From: Devosia nitrariae
GTDB taxonomy: Bacteria; Pseudomonadota; Alphaproteobacteria; Rhizobiales; Devosiaceae
Direction of reading: 5' to 3'
Assembly (NCBI RefSeq): GCF_030160115.1
Contig: NZ_BSNS01000007.1
Span: 62,001 to 126,000, forward strand
DNA: 64,000 nucleotides
The notes beneath the pieces were generated by a model that saw only the letters and a program-made list of their open reading frames with translations, made no database searches and was not told where the DNA came from. The translations under genes were made by a program, and so were the position numbers. How positions within the stretch are numbered: the first letter of the stretch is position 1; every line of letters starts with the position of its first letter. Of this stretch, positions 17,680 through 26,453 are shown one piece after another.

Positions 17680-20600
17680 TCAAAGACCTGGAACTTCCCG
17701 TTCCAATTCGATCGGAACGGGAGAGGCTCCAGGGCGCTCCTCCTCAGGACGGGGAGCCCGCACTTCCGCAGCCTTCTCGCGGGCGCGTGCCGCGTCGTCC
17801 GCCCGGCCGGCCTCTTCGTGTATGGTCGCTGCAAGCTCGAGTGCTCGGGCGAGGTACGGCCGCATGCCGGCCTGCCCATAATAGTCCATCGCGACCTGCA
17901 GCGGCGCGGCGGCTTCCTGGCGCCGACCGAGTTTGATGAGAGCTCCCGCGAGGTCCTCCGAGAGGGTCGCGGTGCCATATTCGTCATGGCTGGCGCGGGC
18001 ATCGTCGACGGCCCTGCGCAGTCTCTCGACGGCGCCCTCCGCCCCCTGCTCGACCTCGGCCGCTGCAAGGGCACCGCGTGCAAGCGTCGAAAGCCCGGCA
18101 AGGGCGGTGGTGCTCGCCCGTTCGGCAATGTTCAGGGATCGCCGGAACTCATGGAGCGCCCTGTCCAGCTCGTGCTGCGATCGATAGCCCTGGCCGAGGG
18201 CCAGGTATCCCGCGCACGCGCACTCGAAGCCGTTCACGCTCATGGCCTTCTCGCCACCTTTGCGAGCGTGCTCGAGGCCCTTTTCGACCTCGCCCATGTC
18301 ATAATAGGCCATGGCCACGGCAATGTTGATATCGGCCTGGCGAACGGCCGAGCCGGCAAGTGGCTCCGCCGCCAGCGCCTCCTCGATCTGCTCGCGTGCC
18401 TGCTCGAACTCGCCGAGCCGCGACAGCGCAACCGCGCGCTCGGCCATCGCATGTGCCTCTACGCCCGGGATGCCGGAGTTGCGCGCCAGGTCGATGACCT
18501 CCCGGAGGGCCCGTTCCGCGGCCTCCGGGTCACGATCGACAAGGTACCACGTGGTTATGAACAACGGCAGCAGCAGAAGCTTTTCGTCCCCGAGCTCGCT
18601 CGCAAGTTGCTCGGCTTCCTTGAGATGCGGAACGCTGCGCGACGGAAAGCCGGTGACCATGTGGATGTTTCCGGTCCAGGAGAGTGCGCTCGCGAGGCGC
18701 CGCTTGTCTCCTCTGTCGCGCGCCATCTGCACGGCCTTGCCCAGCTGCTCCAGGACGCCTTCGAAACGATTGAGCCTGTTGCGCACGATCGCCCATGAAA
18801 CGATCGCATCGATGACGAGCTCCGGCGTGGCATCGGGCAGGCGATCGAGGAGCTTCAGGGTGCGCTCGCGATGCTCCAGCTCCTCATGGGCGGCCGAAAG
18901 CTTACCGGCGTTTTCGGCTGCACGCAGCGAGTATTCGAGGGCGCGCCCATAGTCCTCGGCTTCGGTGAAATGGTGCGCCAGGATCGGAGCGAGTTCCTCG
19001 CGCCGATCGGCAAAGAGGCTTTCGAGCGTCTGGCCGGTGCGGGCGTGCAATTCGCGTCGCCGCGATTTCAACAGCAGGTCGTAGGCGGCCTCGCAGGTCA
19101 GTGCATGCTTGAACGCATACTCCCGCTCCGGATCGCGGGTCCGCTCGCGCACGAGTTGTTCGTAGGAGAGCGCGGCCAGGTGAGGCTCGACATGTTCGAC
19201 GCGCTCCTGCGCCGGGGCGGACTGGCAGACCGATTCCAGCACGCGGTGCAAGAAGGCCCGGCCGATCACGGAAGCGGTCTGCGCGACACGTTTGGTCGTC
19301 TCCGGCAGCCTGTCTATCCGCGAACTGAGAACGCCCGCCAGGGTTTCGGGGATCTTGGCATCGATGATCTCGCGCCGCGCCCGCCAATGCCCTTCCTCCT
19401 CGACGATCTGCCCTCCGTCGATCAGGGACCGCAACACTTCCTCGAGATAGAACGGATTGCCTTCCGAGCGGTCGAGTATCTGCCTGCGCACGCTTTCGGG
19501 CAGATCCCTCACGTCGAGTAGGTTGCCGAGCAGCAGGCCCGCGTCGGCGGCCGCGAGCGGCTGCAGGTCGATGCGCTCGAAGGCACTGCCGAGGCTGGCA
19601 TCGAGCCGATCCACAAGCTGCCAGCTCGCGGCCTTGCGACGCGGCCGCAGGATGCAGACGACCATCAGCGGCATGAAGGCGGCAAGCGCCGCCACCTGGG
19701 CGATCAGCTCGAGGCTGGCGTTGTCGGACCAGTGGAGATCGTCCAGCACCAGCACATGGGGTCGCGCGGCCTCGCCCGATCCGATCGCGGCCCGGATCCC
19801 ATCGGTCACGGCGGCCGCCACCCGCTCGATCATCTGCTCGCCCGAATAGGCTTCAAGCGCCAGGCGGCTCTCTTGCGTATCGACGGCCAGCAGCGTCTCG
19901 TAGAAGGCAATGGCTTCGCCCGGCAGGCCGAGCCGCTCCACCCATTGGCCAAGCTTTTCACGCACGGCCGGCGCTGCATCCATGTCGGTTGCACCGATCA
20001 ACTGTCGTCCGAGCATCCGCCAGGGGTAGTAGGGGATCGACTGGCCGTAGGAAATCGCGCGGGTTTCGTACCATTGGACCGGCGTCTCCTCGCCTCGCGA
20101 GGCGTGGATCTTGCGCAATTCCGCCGTCAGGCGGGACTTGCCGAGGCCGGCCTCCCCCAGAATCGCAATCACCGAGCCCGTGCCGGCATTGAGAGCGTCA
20201 AGCTTCTCCTGCAACAGGACGAGCTCGCTCTCGCGGCCGACCAGCGGCGAGGCCAGCCCCTCGAGCCCGCGCATCTTCCCCGGCGCCGCGCTGACGCCGA
20301 CAACCTCGAAGCAAACGACTGGTGCCTGCTTTCCTTTCATCTCGATGGAGCCGCGGGGGCGAAATTCGAACTGGCTGCTGACCAGCTTATGCGTCTCGGC
20401 ACTGATCAGCACCGTCCCGGGTTCCGCCGCTGACTGCAGCCGTGCCGCGATATTGGCGGCATCGCCCATGGCCGTGTATTCTGTCCTGATCGCATCGCCA
20501 ACGAATGCCAGCACGGCCGTGCCGCTATGGATGCCGATGCGCATCCGGAAATCGACCCCATAACGCTGTTTTACGGTGCGCGCATATTCATCCGCTGCCT

Positions 20601-20943
20601 GTTGGATCTCGAGTGCGGCGCGCACTGCACGCTCGGCATCGTCTTCATGCGCGAGAGGAGCCCCGAACAATGCGAGCACCGCATCGCCCATCAGGCGGGA
20701 CACCGTGCCGCCATAGCGCGAGACGGCCATGTTCATGAAGCCGAAGGCCGCGTTCATCACGAACGTCCAATCCTCGGGATCCATTTGCTCGGCAATCGCC
20801 GTGGAATGGGCAACGTCGGCGAATAGAAAGGTTGCGAACTTGCGCTCGCCTTCGATGCGCGCGGCCTCCAGCGGGGACCCGCAATTGCTGCAGAACCTGT
20901 GCCCCTCGGCGTTCCTGGTACCGCAGCTCGGGCAGGTCACCAT
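17680..20943 (-). CDS. Class III adenylate/guanylate cyclase with zinc ribbon, AAA-type ATPase and TPR-like repeats
   Basis: A 1087-residue cytoplasmic protein. Residues 4-21 are a C4 zinc ribbon (CPSCG and CSNCG). Residues 33-215 are a class III cyclase domain with both metal-binding Asp residues (Asp43 in FADVAHSTA, Asp87 in RLMGDAVLALFG) and the Asn-Arg pair in AANIAARLQ. Residues about 235-540 are a STAND/AAA-type ATPase with Walker A GEAGLGKS (263-270) and Walker B VLVLDDLHWSD. The rest is helical TPR-like repeat. The ATG at 20943 directly precedes the zinc ribbon; the upstream opening lacks conservation. It is the first gene of the operon with the receiver-flavoprotein and the CNB kinase, and is divergent from the acyl-CoA dehydrogenase. 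Confidence 0.9.
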   Translation of the reverse strand: MVTCPSCGTRNAEGHRFCSNCGSPLEAARIEGERKFATFLFADVAHSTAIAEQMDPEDWTFVMNAAFGFMNMAVSRYGGTVSRLMGDAVLALFGAPLAHEDDAERAVRAALEIQQAADEYARTVKQRYGVDFRMRIGIHSGTAVLAFVGDAIRTEYTAMGDAANIAARLQSAAEPGTVLISAETHKLVSSQFEFRPRGSIEMKGKQAPVVCFEVVGVSAAPGKMRGLEGLASPLVGRESELVLLQEKLDALNAGTGSVIAILGEAGLGKSRLTAELRKIHASRGEETPVQWYETRAISYGQSIPYYPWRMLGRQLIGATDMDAAPAVREKLGQWVERLGLPGEAIAFYETLLAVDTQESRLALEAYSGEQMIERVAAAVTDGIRAAIGSGEAARPHVLVLDDLHWSDNASLELIAQVAALAAFMPLMVVCILRPRRKAASWQLVDRLDASLGSAFERIDLQPLAAADAGLLLGNLLDVRDLPESVRRQILDRSEGNPFYLEEVLRSLIDGGQIVEEEGHWRARREIIDAKIPETLAGVLSSRIDRLPETTKRVAQTASVIGRAFLHRVLESVCQSAPAQERVEHVEPHLAALSYEQLVRERTRDPEREYAFKHALTCEAAYDLLLKSRRRELHARTGQTLESLFADRREELAPILAHHFTEAEDYGRALEYSLRAAENAGKLSAAHEELEHRERTLKLLDRLPDATPELVIDAIVSWAIVRNRLNRFEGVLEQLGKAVQMARDRGDKRRLASALSWTGNIHMVTGFPSRSVPHLKEAEQLASELGDEKLLLLPLFITTWYLVDRDPEAAERALREVIDLARNSGIPGVEAHAMAERAVALSRLGEFEQAREQIEEALAAEPLAGSAVRQADINIAVAMAYYDMGEVEKGLEHARKGGEKAMSVNGFECACAGYLALGQGYRSQHELDRALHEFRRSLNIAERASTTALAGLSTLARGALAAAEVEQGAEGAVERLRRAVDDARASHDEYGTATLSEDLAGALIKLGRRQEAAAPLQVAMDYYGQAGMRPYLARALELAATIHEEAGRADDAARAREKAAEVRAPRPEEERPGASPVPIELEREVPGL

Positions 20944-21135
20944 CGCTGACAACCTCCCGCAGGCCCCCTCGATTGATCGCGATGAACACCTGCCGCAAAC
21001 ATTTCGCCTGTCCTCCAAATTCTGGAAGCAAGCGAAGTTTACAGGCGACCGGGAATGGCGAAAAATGCCGAGAATCTATCGTGTCGATGCCGCATCAACA
21101 TCGGCAGAATGCAGATGCCTCGCCGGGAGGACGTC

Positions 21136-22770
21136 ATGGAGCCTCGCGCCAAACATGAAACCCTTACCGTCTTGAACCAGCCTGAGCCCCCTGTCGGGCT
21201 GCCGCTCTGGGAGGGCGACGCGCCGCTGCGCGCTGAAATCGCCCGGCTGGCCCCCGCCCATGCGGCGCACCTGGCAAGTTTTGCGGCAAGCATTGGTTCC
21301 GTCGAAGCCCTCGAGCAGGGCCGTGCCGCCAACCGTTTCCCGCCCGAGCTCAGGACGTTCGACCGCACTGGCCGCCGCATCGACGAGGTCGAGTTCCATC
21401 CGGCCTACCACGCCCTGATGCACCTCGGCCTCGAGGCCGGCTACAGTGCCCTGCCCTGGACCGCGACCGAGAGCGGCGGCCACACCGCCCATGCGGCGAT
21501 GGTCTATCTGCTGACCCAGGTCGAGCCGGGCGTCTGCTGCCCGATGACCATGACCTATGCAGCCGTGCCGGCCCTTGCTGCAACACCCGCGCTTGCCGAG
21601 CGCTGGCGTCCCGGCGCCCTCGCCGCCCGCTACGATCCGAGCTCGCGGCCGGCATCGGAAAAGTCCGGCCTCACCATCGGCATGGCGATGACCGAAAAGC
21701 AGGGCGGCTCGGACCTGCGTGCCAATACCACGAGGGCAGAGCCCGACGGCGACGGCTACCGGCTCTTTGGCCACAAATGGTTCTGTTCGGCGCCGATGTC
21801 GGACGCCTTCCTGACGCTCGCGCAGACGCCAGAGGGCCTCACCTGTTTCGTGACACCGCGCTGGCAGCCCGACGGCACGCGCAACCCCATTCACCTGATG
21901 CGTTTGAAGGACAAGCTCGGCAACCGCGCCAATGCCTCGGCCGAGATCGAGTATCACGGCGCCTGGGCCGAACGACTCGGTGAGCTCGGCAGGGGCGTTC
22001 CCACCATCATCGAAATGGTCCACCACACAAGGCTCGACACCGCTATGGCCCCCGCCGGCCTGATGCGCCGCGCGCTCGTCGAAGCCGCCTGGTGGACCCG
22101 CAACCGCGCAGCTTTCGGGAAGCCCCTGATCGACCAACCCCTGATGCAGGCTGTCCTTGCCGACCTGACGCTCGATTGGCTGGGCGCGCTTGCCATAGGC
22201 CTGCGCGTAGTCCAAGCCTTCGACAACGGCGCCGATCCCACGGAACGCGCCTTCGCCCGCATTGCCGTGGCGCTCGCCAAATACTGGTCCAACAAGCGCT
22301 GTTCGGCCGTGGTCATCGAAGCGATGGAATGCCTCGGAGGCTCCGGCTACGTCGAGGAAAGCCCCCTGCCCTGGCTCTATCGCGAGGCACCGCTCAATGC
22401 CATCTGGGAAGGATCGGGCAACATCGTCTGCCTCGACGTCATGCGAACCCTCGACCGCGCCCCGCAGGCTATGGCGGCGCTCAAGGCCGAACTCGACCTC
22501 GCCAAGGGCACAAACCGCGATTTCGACGCGGCCTGCGCAGTAACGCTCGATCGCTATGCCTCCGGCGTTTCCGAAGGTGAGGCCCGCCACTTCGTCGAGG
22601 TCCTGGCCTTGCTCCTCCAATCCAGCCTGCTCTTGCGCCACGGGAATCCACTGGCCGCCGAGGCCTTCATCCGAACCCGCCTTTCCGGCGACTGGGGCCG
22701 CACCTTCGGCACCCTGCCGCAGGGCGTGGACGCCCAGCGGATAGCGGCGATGATCGAGGGTGATACGTAG
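21136..22770 (+). CDS. Acyl-CoA dehydrogenase of the AidB/isovaleryl-CoA dehydrogenase-like branch
   Basis: A 544-residue flavoprotein, longer than classical acyl-CoA dehydrogenases and with the AidB N-terminal extension. Visible signatures are GMAMTEKQGGSDLRANTT, FGHKWFCSAP and, near the C-terminus, IWEGSGNIVCLDVMRTL, which is the AidB-type C-terminal motif. In E. coli, AidB binds DNA and is part of the adaptive response to alkylation; many alphaproteobacterial members are uncharacterised and may act on acyl-CoA. The ATG at 21136 has GGGAGG upstream. It is divergent from the cyclase gene over 192 bases, so a shared control region is possible but unproven. Confidence 0.85.
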   Translation: MEPRAKHETLTVLNQPEPPVGLPLWEGDAPLRAEIARLAPAHAAHLASFAASIGSVEALEQGRAANRFPPELRTFDRTGRRIDEVEFHPAYHALMHLGLEAGYSALPWTATESGGHTAHAAMVYLLTQVEPGVCCPMTMTYAAVPALAATPALAERWRPGALAARYDPSSRPASEKSGLTIGMAMTEKQGGSDLRANTTRAEPDGDGYRLFGHKWFCSAPMSDAFLTLAQTPEGLTCFVTPRWQPDGTRNPIHLMRLKDKLGNRANASAEIEYHGAWAERLGELGRGVPTIIEMVHHTRLDTAMAPAGLMRRALVEAAWWTRNRAAFGKPLIDQPLMQAVLADLTLDWLGALAIGLRVVQAFDNGADPTERAFARIAVALAKYWSNKRCSAVVIEAMECLGGSGYVEESPLPWLYREAPLNAIWEGSGNIVCLDVMRTLDRAPQAMAALKAELDLAKGTNRDFDAACAVTLDRYASGVSEGEARHFVEVLALLLQSSLLLRHGNPLAAEAFIRTRLSGDWGRTFGTLPQGVDAQRIAAMIEGDT

Positions 22771-22781
22771 GCTGGAGCGGA

Positions 22782-22856
22782 TTGCAGGCTCCATCTGTCG
22801 CCGAACACCTCCAGCGAAAGATTTAGCGGGCAGCCGGAGCGGTGATCGTTATTCAT
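22782..22856 (-). pseudogene. 5' stub of an HxlR-family regulator
   Basis: From an ATG at 22856 about 25 codons read like the start of an HxlR-type helix-turn-helix regulator: SGCPLNLSLEVFGDRWSL aligns with SGCPINLGLEVFGDKWSL in the intact HxlR at 41246. Similarity ends abruptly after that tryptophan-containing motif and the frame continues into sequence antisense to the acyl-CoA dehydrogenase. The regulator has therefore lost its DNA-binding helices and cannot work. The downstream hydrolase gene is oriented divergently, as it is at the intact locus. Confidence 0.75.
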
Positions 22857-22872
22857 CAATCGATTCCAAAAC
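22857..22872. promoter_or_regulatory. Relict HxlR-type operator
   Basis: The 16 bases CAATCGATTCCAAAAC differ by one base from CAATCGATTGCAAAAC in the operator array of the intact HxlR locus (41728-41743) and occupy the same place just before the HxlR start codon. Further partial TTG/CAA half-sites lie at about 22910-22920. Confidence 0.5.
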
Positions 22873-22995
22873 GGGTTGCATCGCTGCATCTATGATCCTA
22901 ATATGCAACTGGTTGTGAAACACTACTAATAGACGGGAACGAGATGTGCTTGTTGGACTAACCTGCGGGATCACTATTTTGCCGGAGCCGACCAT

Positions 22996-23790
22996 TTGAC
23001 CAGTCAAGCCATTTCCACTGACGGCACCATCATCGCCTTCGATCGCATCGGCGCGGGGGCGCCAGTGGTCCTGGTCCATGGCACTACCGGCTATCGCGCC
23101 ATCTCACCGAAGATGACCGCACTGGCCGAACGCCTCTCGCAAAAATTCACCGTCCTGCACTATGACCGGCGCGGCCGTGGCGCCAGTGGCGACACGGCCC
23201 CTTATGCCGTCGCGCGCGAAATCGAGGACCTTGCCGCCCTGCTCGCCACCACCGGGCCGGCGGCTCTGGTGGGCTTCTCGTCAGGCGGGGTGCTCGCCGC
23301 CGAAGCCGCTGCGGCAGGCCTGCCGATCACCCGTCTCGTCCTCTACGAACCCGCCATCATTCTCGAAAATCCGCCTCGCCCGTTGCCGCCCGATTATGTC
23401 GAAACCCTTGATCGCCTTCTTGCCGCCGGCGACCGCGATGGCGCCTCGCAATATTTCCTCATGACCGTAATGGGCATTCCAAAACCCGAGATCGAAAAGG
23501 TCCGCACCGGCGGCACCTGGCACATCCTCACCGGCATCGCTCACACCCTGCCCTATGACGGACGCATCATCACCAGCGCTTTCCCCAGCTTCGCCGTGCC
23601 GGTTCGCTGGGAAGCCATCACGCAACCGACCCTGATTGTCGACGGCAGCGAATCCTCGGCCAAAAACCATCCGTCCGCCGATGCCATCGCTGCGATAATT
23701 CCCCATGCGTCGCGTGAAACGCTCGCCGGCCAGCACCATGATGTGTCCATTGACGCAATCGCCCCCGCCATCGAACACTTTCTCGCCTGA
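22996..23790 (+). CDS. Alpha/beta hydrolase
   Basis: A 264-residue cytoplasmic serine hydrolase: PVVLVHGTTG oxyanion strand, nucleophile elbow VGFSSGGV (Ser), acid in LIVDGSES and a His pair in AGQHHDVS. The frame is closed by a stop at 22930 and has no ATG or GTG before the conserved N-terminus, so the start is a TTG at 22996 with GGAG 8 bases upstream. It is followed after 19 bases by a VOC gene, the same order as at 41783-43993, and preceded by a broken HxlR gene. Substrate unknown; expression may no longer be under HxlR control. Confidence 0.8.
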   Translation: MTSQAISTDGTIIAFDRIGAGAPVVLVHGTTGYRAISPKMTALAERLSQKFTVLHYDRRGRGASGDTAPYAVAREIEDLAALLATTGPAALVGFSSGGVLAAEAAAAGLPITRLVLYEPAIILENPPRPLPPDYVETLDRLLAAGDRDGASQYFLMTVMGIPKPEIEKVRTGGTWHILTGIAHTLPYDGRIITSAFPSFAVPVRWEAITQPTLIVDGSESSAKNHPSADAIAAIIPHASRETLAGQHHDVSIDAIAPAIEHFLA

Positions 23791-23809
23791 ACCATCGCTT
23801 GGAGGTCCT

Positions 23810-24211
23810 ATGCGCTACACCGGCATTTCCGCCAGCTACGCCGTCGACGATGTCCCCCGCGCCCTGGCATTTTATCGCGATATCCTGGGCCTTGATGTCG
23901 GCCTCGTACCGCTTGGCATCGAGGGTGCCGACGTGCCCCAGGGTATGGAGGTGCGGCTGCCCGACGGCCACAGGTTCGTCGTCTATCCGAGCCTGCACTA
24001 CCGGCCTGCCGAATTTACCGTGTTGAGCCTGAAGACTCCCGATATCGAAAGCGCCGTCGATGAACTCATCGCCAAGGGAGTGGTCTTCGAGCAGTACGAC
24101 GTCCCAAGAACCGACGCCAAGGGCATTCACCGCGACCCGAGGGTCAAACCGGTGGCGTGGTTCCGCGACCCCGCCGGTAACATCATCGGCCTCCACCAGG
24201 ACTCGGACTGA
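23810..24211 (+). CDS. VOC (glyoxalase/bleomycin-resistance-like) family protein
   Basis: A 133-residue single VOC module. The segments ASYAVDDVPRALAFYRDILG and AWFRDPAGNIIGLHQD are the family's first and last beta-alpha units; the latter usually holds a metal-ligand Glu, but here reads GLHQD, so a His or other residue would have to serve. GGAGG lies 4 bases before the ATG at 23810. It is 19 bases downstream of the hydrolase gene and very probably cotranscribed. Reaction unknown: members include lyases, dioxygenases and binding proteins. Confidence 0.8.
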   Translation: MRYTGISASYAVDDVPRALAFYRDILGLDVGLVPLGIEGADVPQGMEVRLPDGHRFVVYPSLHYRPAEFTVLSLKTPDIESAVDELIAKGVVFEQYDVPRTDAKGIHRDPRVKPVAWFRDPAGNIIGLHQDSD

Positions 24212-24307
24212 ACGAAATCGGTCGCCATCGACGGTAAGCCGCTATCTTACCCGGGGCGATCAAAGAGTCACCGCTTGACCCCAGGGTGTCGGATCCGGTG
24301 GCGCTTC

Positions 24308-25456
24308 TTACCACTCAGCAATCGAACCGTCTTTGTGTCTCCAGACCGGCGCGCGCCAGCGATGGCCGGTTTGTGCGGCACGTGCCACGGCCGCCTCGTC
24401 GACCTCGATGCCGAGTCCGGGACCCTTGGGGATTGCCAGCATGCCGTCCTCGAAGGTGAAACCGTGGCCTGGCAAGGTGTAGTCGCCGAGATCCCCCTTA
24501 TGGTTGTAGTGGATACCGAGGCTCTGCTCCTGGATGAAGGCATTGTGGCAGATGGCATCGACCTGCAGAGATGCCGCCAACGCGATCGGGCCGAGCGGAC
24601 AATGGGGTGCAAAGGCGACGTCATAGGCTTCCGCCCAATGGCCGATGCGGACCATTTCGGAGATGCCGCCGACATGGGCGGTGTCGGGGTTGATCACCTG
24701 TGCCGCGCGCAGCTCAAACACGCGCTTGAAGTCATAGCGGCTGTGCAGTCGTTCGCCGATGCAAAGCGGAATGCTTGTGGTTCGCGCGAGGTCGGCCATC
24801 GTCTCGACCATGGCTGATACGACGGCGTCCTCCACGAACATCGGACGCAGCGGTTCGAGTTCCCTAAGCAGCACCCGCGCCATTGGCGCATGCACGCGGC
24901 CGTGGAAATCGAAGGCGAGGTCCATGCTCGACCCGACCGCTTCGCGCAGGTCGTTGAGGGTGCTTATGATGCCGTCGACCTTGGCATAGGTGTCGACGAT
25001 CTGCAGTTCCGAGCAGATGTTGAACTTGCATGCATCGTAGCCCTTGTCGCGTAACGCAAGGGCGCCCTCGATCAACTGGGCGGGCCTGTCGCCTCCGATC
25101 CAGCAGTAGGTTCGCACCTTGTCGCGCACTGGTCCGCCGAGAAGCTCGTAGACCGGCACCCCGAGCGCGCGGCCCTTGATGTCCCAAAGCGCCATGTCGA
25201 GTCCCGAAATGGCGCTCATCAGCACCGGCCCACCGCGATAACAGCCATTGCGATACAGCATCTGCCAGATGTCTTCGACACGGCGCGGATCGAGCCCGAC
25301 CACGAAGTCGGCGAGCTCGGAAATCTTCGTGGCCAACGTCTCGGCATGCCCTTCGAGCACCGGCTCGCCCCAGCCCGATATGCCTTCGTCGGTCTCGACC
25401 TTGAGGAACAGCCAGCGTGGCGCGACTGCATAGGTGCGGAGCGCGGTGATCTTCAT
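24308..25456 (-). CDS. dgoD: D-galactonate dehydratase-type enolase superfamily enzyme
   Basis: A 382-residue mandelate-racemase-group enzyme. Counting from the ATG at 25456, the galactonate-dehydratase residues fall at Asp183 and His185 (AFDFHGRVH), Glu209 (FVEDA), Glu235 (GERLHS), His285 (APHCPLGP) and Glu310 (FIQEQSLG), which to my recollection are the same positions as in E. coli DgoD. It should dehydrate D-galactonate, or a close C2-epimeric sugar acid, to 2-keto-3-deoxygalactonate. It is the last gene of the TTT operon; the aldolase-family gene directly upstream could cleave the product. AGGAATG precedes the start. The exact substrate epimer is an inference. Confidence 0.85.
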   Translation of the reverse strand: MKITALRTYAVAPRWLFLKVETDEGISGWGEPVLEGHAETLATKISELADFVVGLDPRRVEDIWQMLYRNGCYRGGPVLMSAISGLDMALWDIKGRALGVPVYELLGGPVRDKVRTYCWIGGDRPAQLIEGALALRDKGYDACKFNICSELQIVDTYAKVDGIISTLNDLREAVGSSMDLAFDFHGRVHAPMARVLLRELEPLRPMFVEDAVVSAMVETMADLARTTSIPLCIGERLHSRYDFKRVFELRAAQVINPDTAHVGGISEMVRIGHWAEAYDVAFAPHCPLGPIALAASLQVDAICHNAFIQEQSLGIHYNHKGDLGDYTLPGHGFTFEDGMLAIPKGPGLGIEVDEAAVARAAQTGHRWRAPVWRHKDGSIAEW

Positions 25457-25478
25457 TCCTGTGAGCCCTGTCGTGACA

Positions 25479-26405
25479 TTACGATTTGAGAACCGACGCC
25501 AGTCGCGCGTCCCAGCCGGAGGTGTCGATCCCCAGCCCGCGCGCATGGCCTTCCAGCGCCTTCAGCCCGAACTCTGTGGGCGCCATGGCCCCGGCGCGCT
25601 GGTGGAAGGCGATCTCGTGGCGGAGGCAAAACAGCAGCTTGCCATAGGTCGTCAGCGCCTCGAGCGATTGCAGCACGAAAGTCGCCATCGGCAGTACGCG
25701 CGCATAAACGTCGCGCGCTTCTTCTTCGCGCCCGGCGCTCATGTGGTCCCACAGCGCGACGAGGTAGTCGGCACATTCCGGCGCCGGGATATGCCCCGCG
25801 ACCCCGGCTGTCATGCAGTCGACAAGCTCGATGCCGCCGCGTCCCGACAACACCTGCGCGCGCCCTGCGAGCCGCGCGACGAGCTCGGCGGTCTCCGTTG
25901 CGGAAACCTCCTGCTTGACCCCGATGACCCGCTTGTGCCGCGCTGCAAGATCGGCGATCGCCTCGACGCTCAGCCCCACCCCGAGGAACTGCGGCATGTT
26001 CTGGAGTGCCGCCGGCAGCGGCGAGGCCTCGAGCACGCGCGAGAACGCGGCAACGAGACCCGTCTCGTCGGTGACGCTGGCAGGTGGCTGCAACACCGCC
26101 CAGTCGGCGCCGGCTGCCGCCGCGTGGTTCACGCGTTCGATCTGATCGTCGGGTGTCTGCCCGAAGATCGTCACGCCCAGCGGCACGCGCCCCGCGATGT
26201 CCGCGACGCACCATTCGACGATCTGGCGCTGCTGGTCGTCGCTGAGAAACCGCACCTCTGTCGCCAGCCCGAGCGCAACGATGCCCACCGCGCCCTGCGC
26301 GATGCACACCTCGATCTGGCGCCGCATGGCCTGCCGGTCCAGATCCCCCGTTGCATCAAACAAGGCATAGATGATCGGATGGACGCCCCTGGGCAACAGC
26401 GACAC
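25479..26405 (-). CDS. DHDPS/KDG-aldolase superfamily lyase with Tyr-to-Gln change
   Basis: A 308-residue class I aldolase-type barrel. The Schiff-base Lys164 sits in VIGVKQEVS. The residue normally Tyr in the LYN-P motif of DHDPS is Gln (LQNMPQ, about 135), which argues against lysine biosynthesis and for a catabolic keto-deoxy-sugar-acid aldolase or related lyase. The start is a GTG at 26405 with AGGAGG upstream. It lies 22 bases before the galactonate dehydratase gene and could split its product into pyruvate and glyceraldehyde. A second paralogue with the same Gln is in the other TTT operon at 58026. Confidence 0.8.
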   Translation of the reverse strand: MSLLPRGVHPIIYALFDATGDLDRQAMRRQIEVCIAQGAVGIVALGLATEVRFLSDDQQRQIVEWCVADIAGRVPLGVTIFGQTPDDQIERVNHAAAAGADWAVLQPPASVTDETGLVAAFSRVLEASPLPAALQNMPQFLGVGLSVEAIADLAARHKRVIGVKQEVSATETAELVARLAGRAQVLSGRGGIELVDCMTAGVAGHIPAPECADYLVALWDHMSAGREEEARDVYARVLPMATFVLQSLEALTTYGKLLFCLRHEIAFHQRAGAMAPTEFGLKALEGHARGLGIDTSGWDARLASVLKS

Positions 26406-26453
26406 TCTTTAACCTCCTGAAGCGGCGCACCCGAGCGGGTCGCCGGTTTTGAA

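Noticed and set aside
15943..18798. A 951-residue open frame on the plus strand
   Set aside because: It is antisense to the receiver-flavoprotein and cyclase genes, has no family motif and reflects GC-rich third positions in the real genes.
21076..22794. A 572-residue open frame on the minus strand
   Set aside because: Antisense shadow of the AidB-like acyl-CoA dehydrogenase, without recognisable domains or a ribosome binding site.
25479..26405. Assigning the DHDPS-like gene to lysine biosynthesis (dapA)
   Set aside because: The catalytic Tyr is Gln and the gene lies in a sugar-acid operon.
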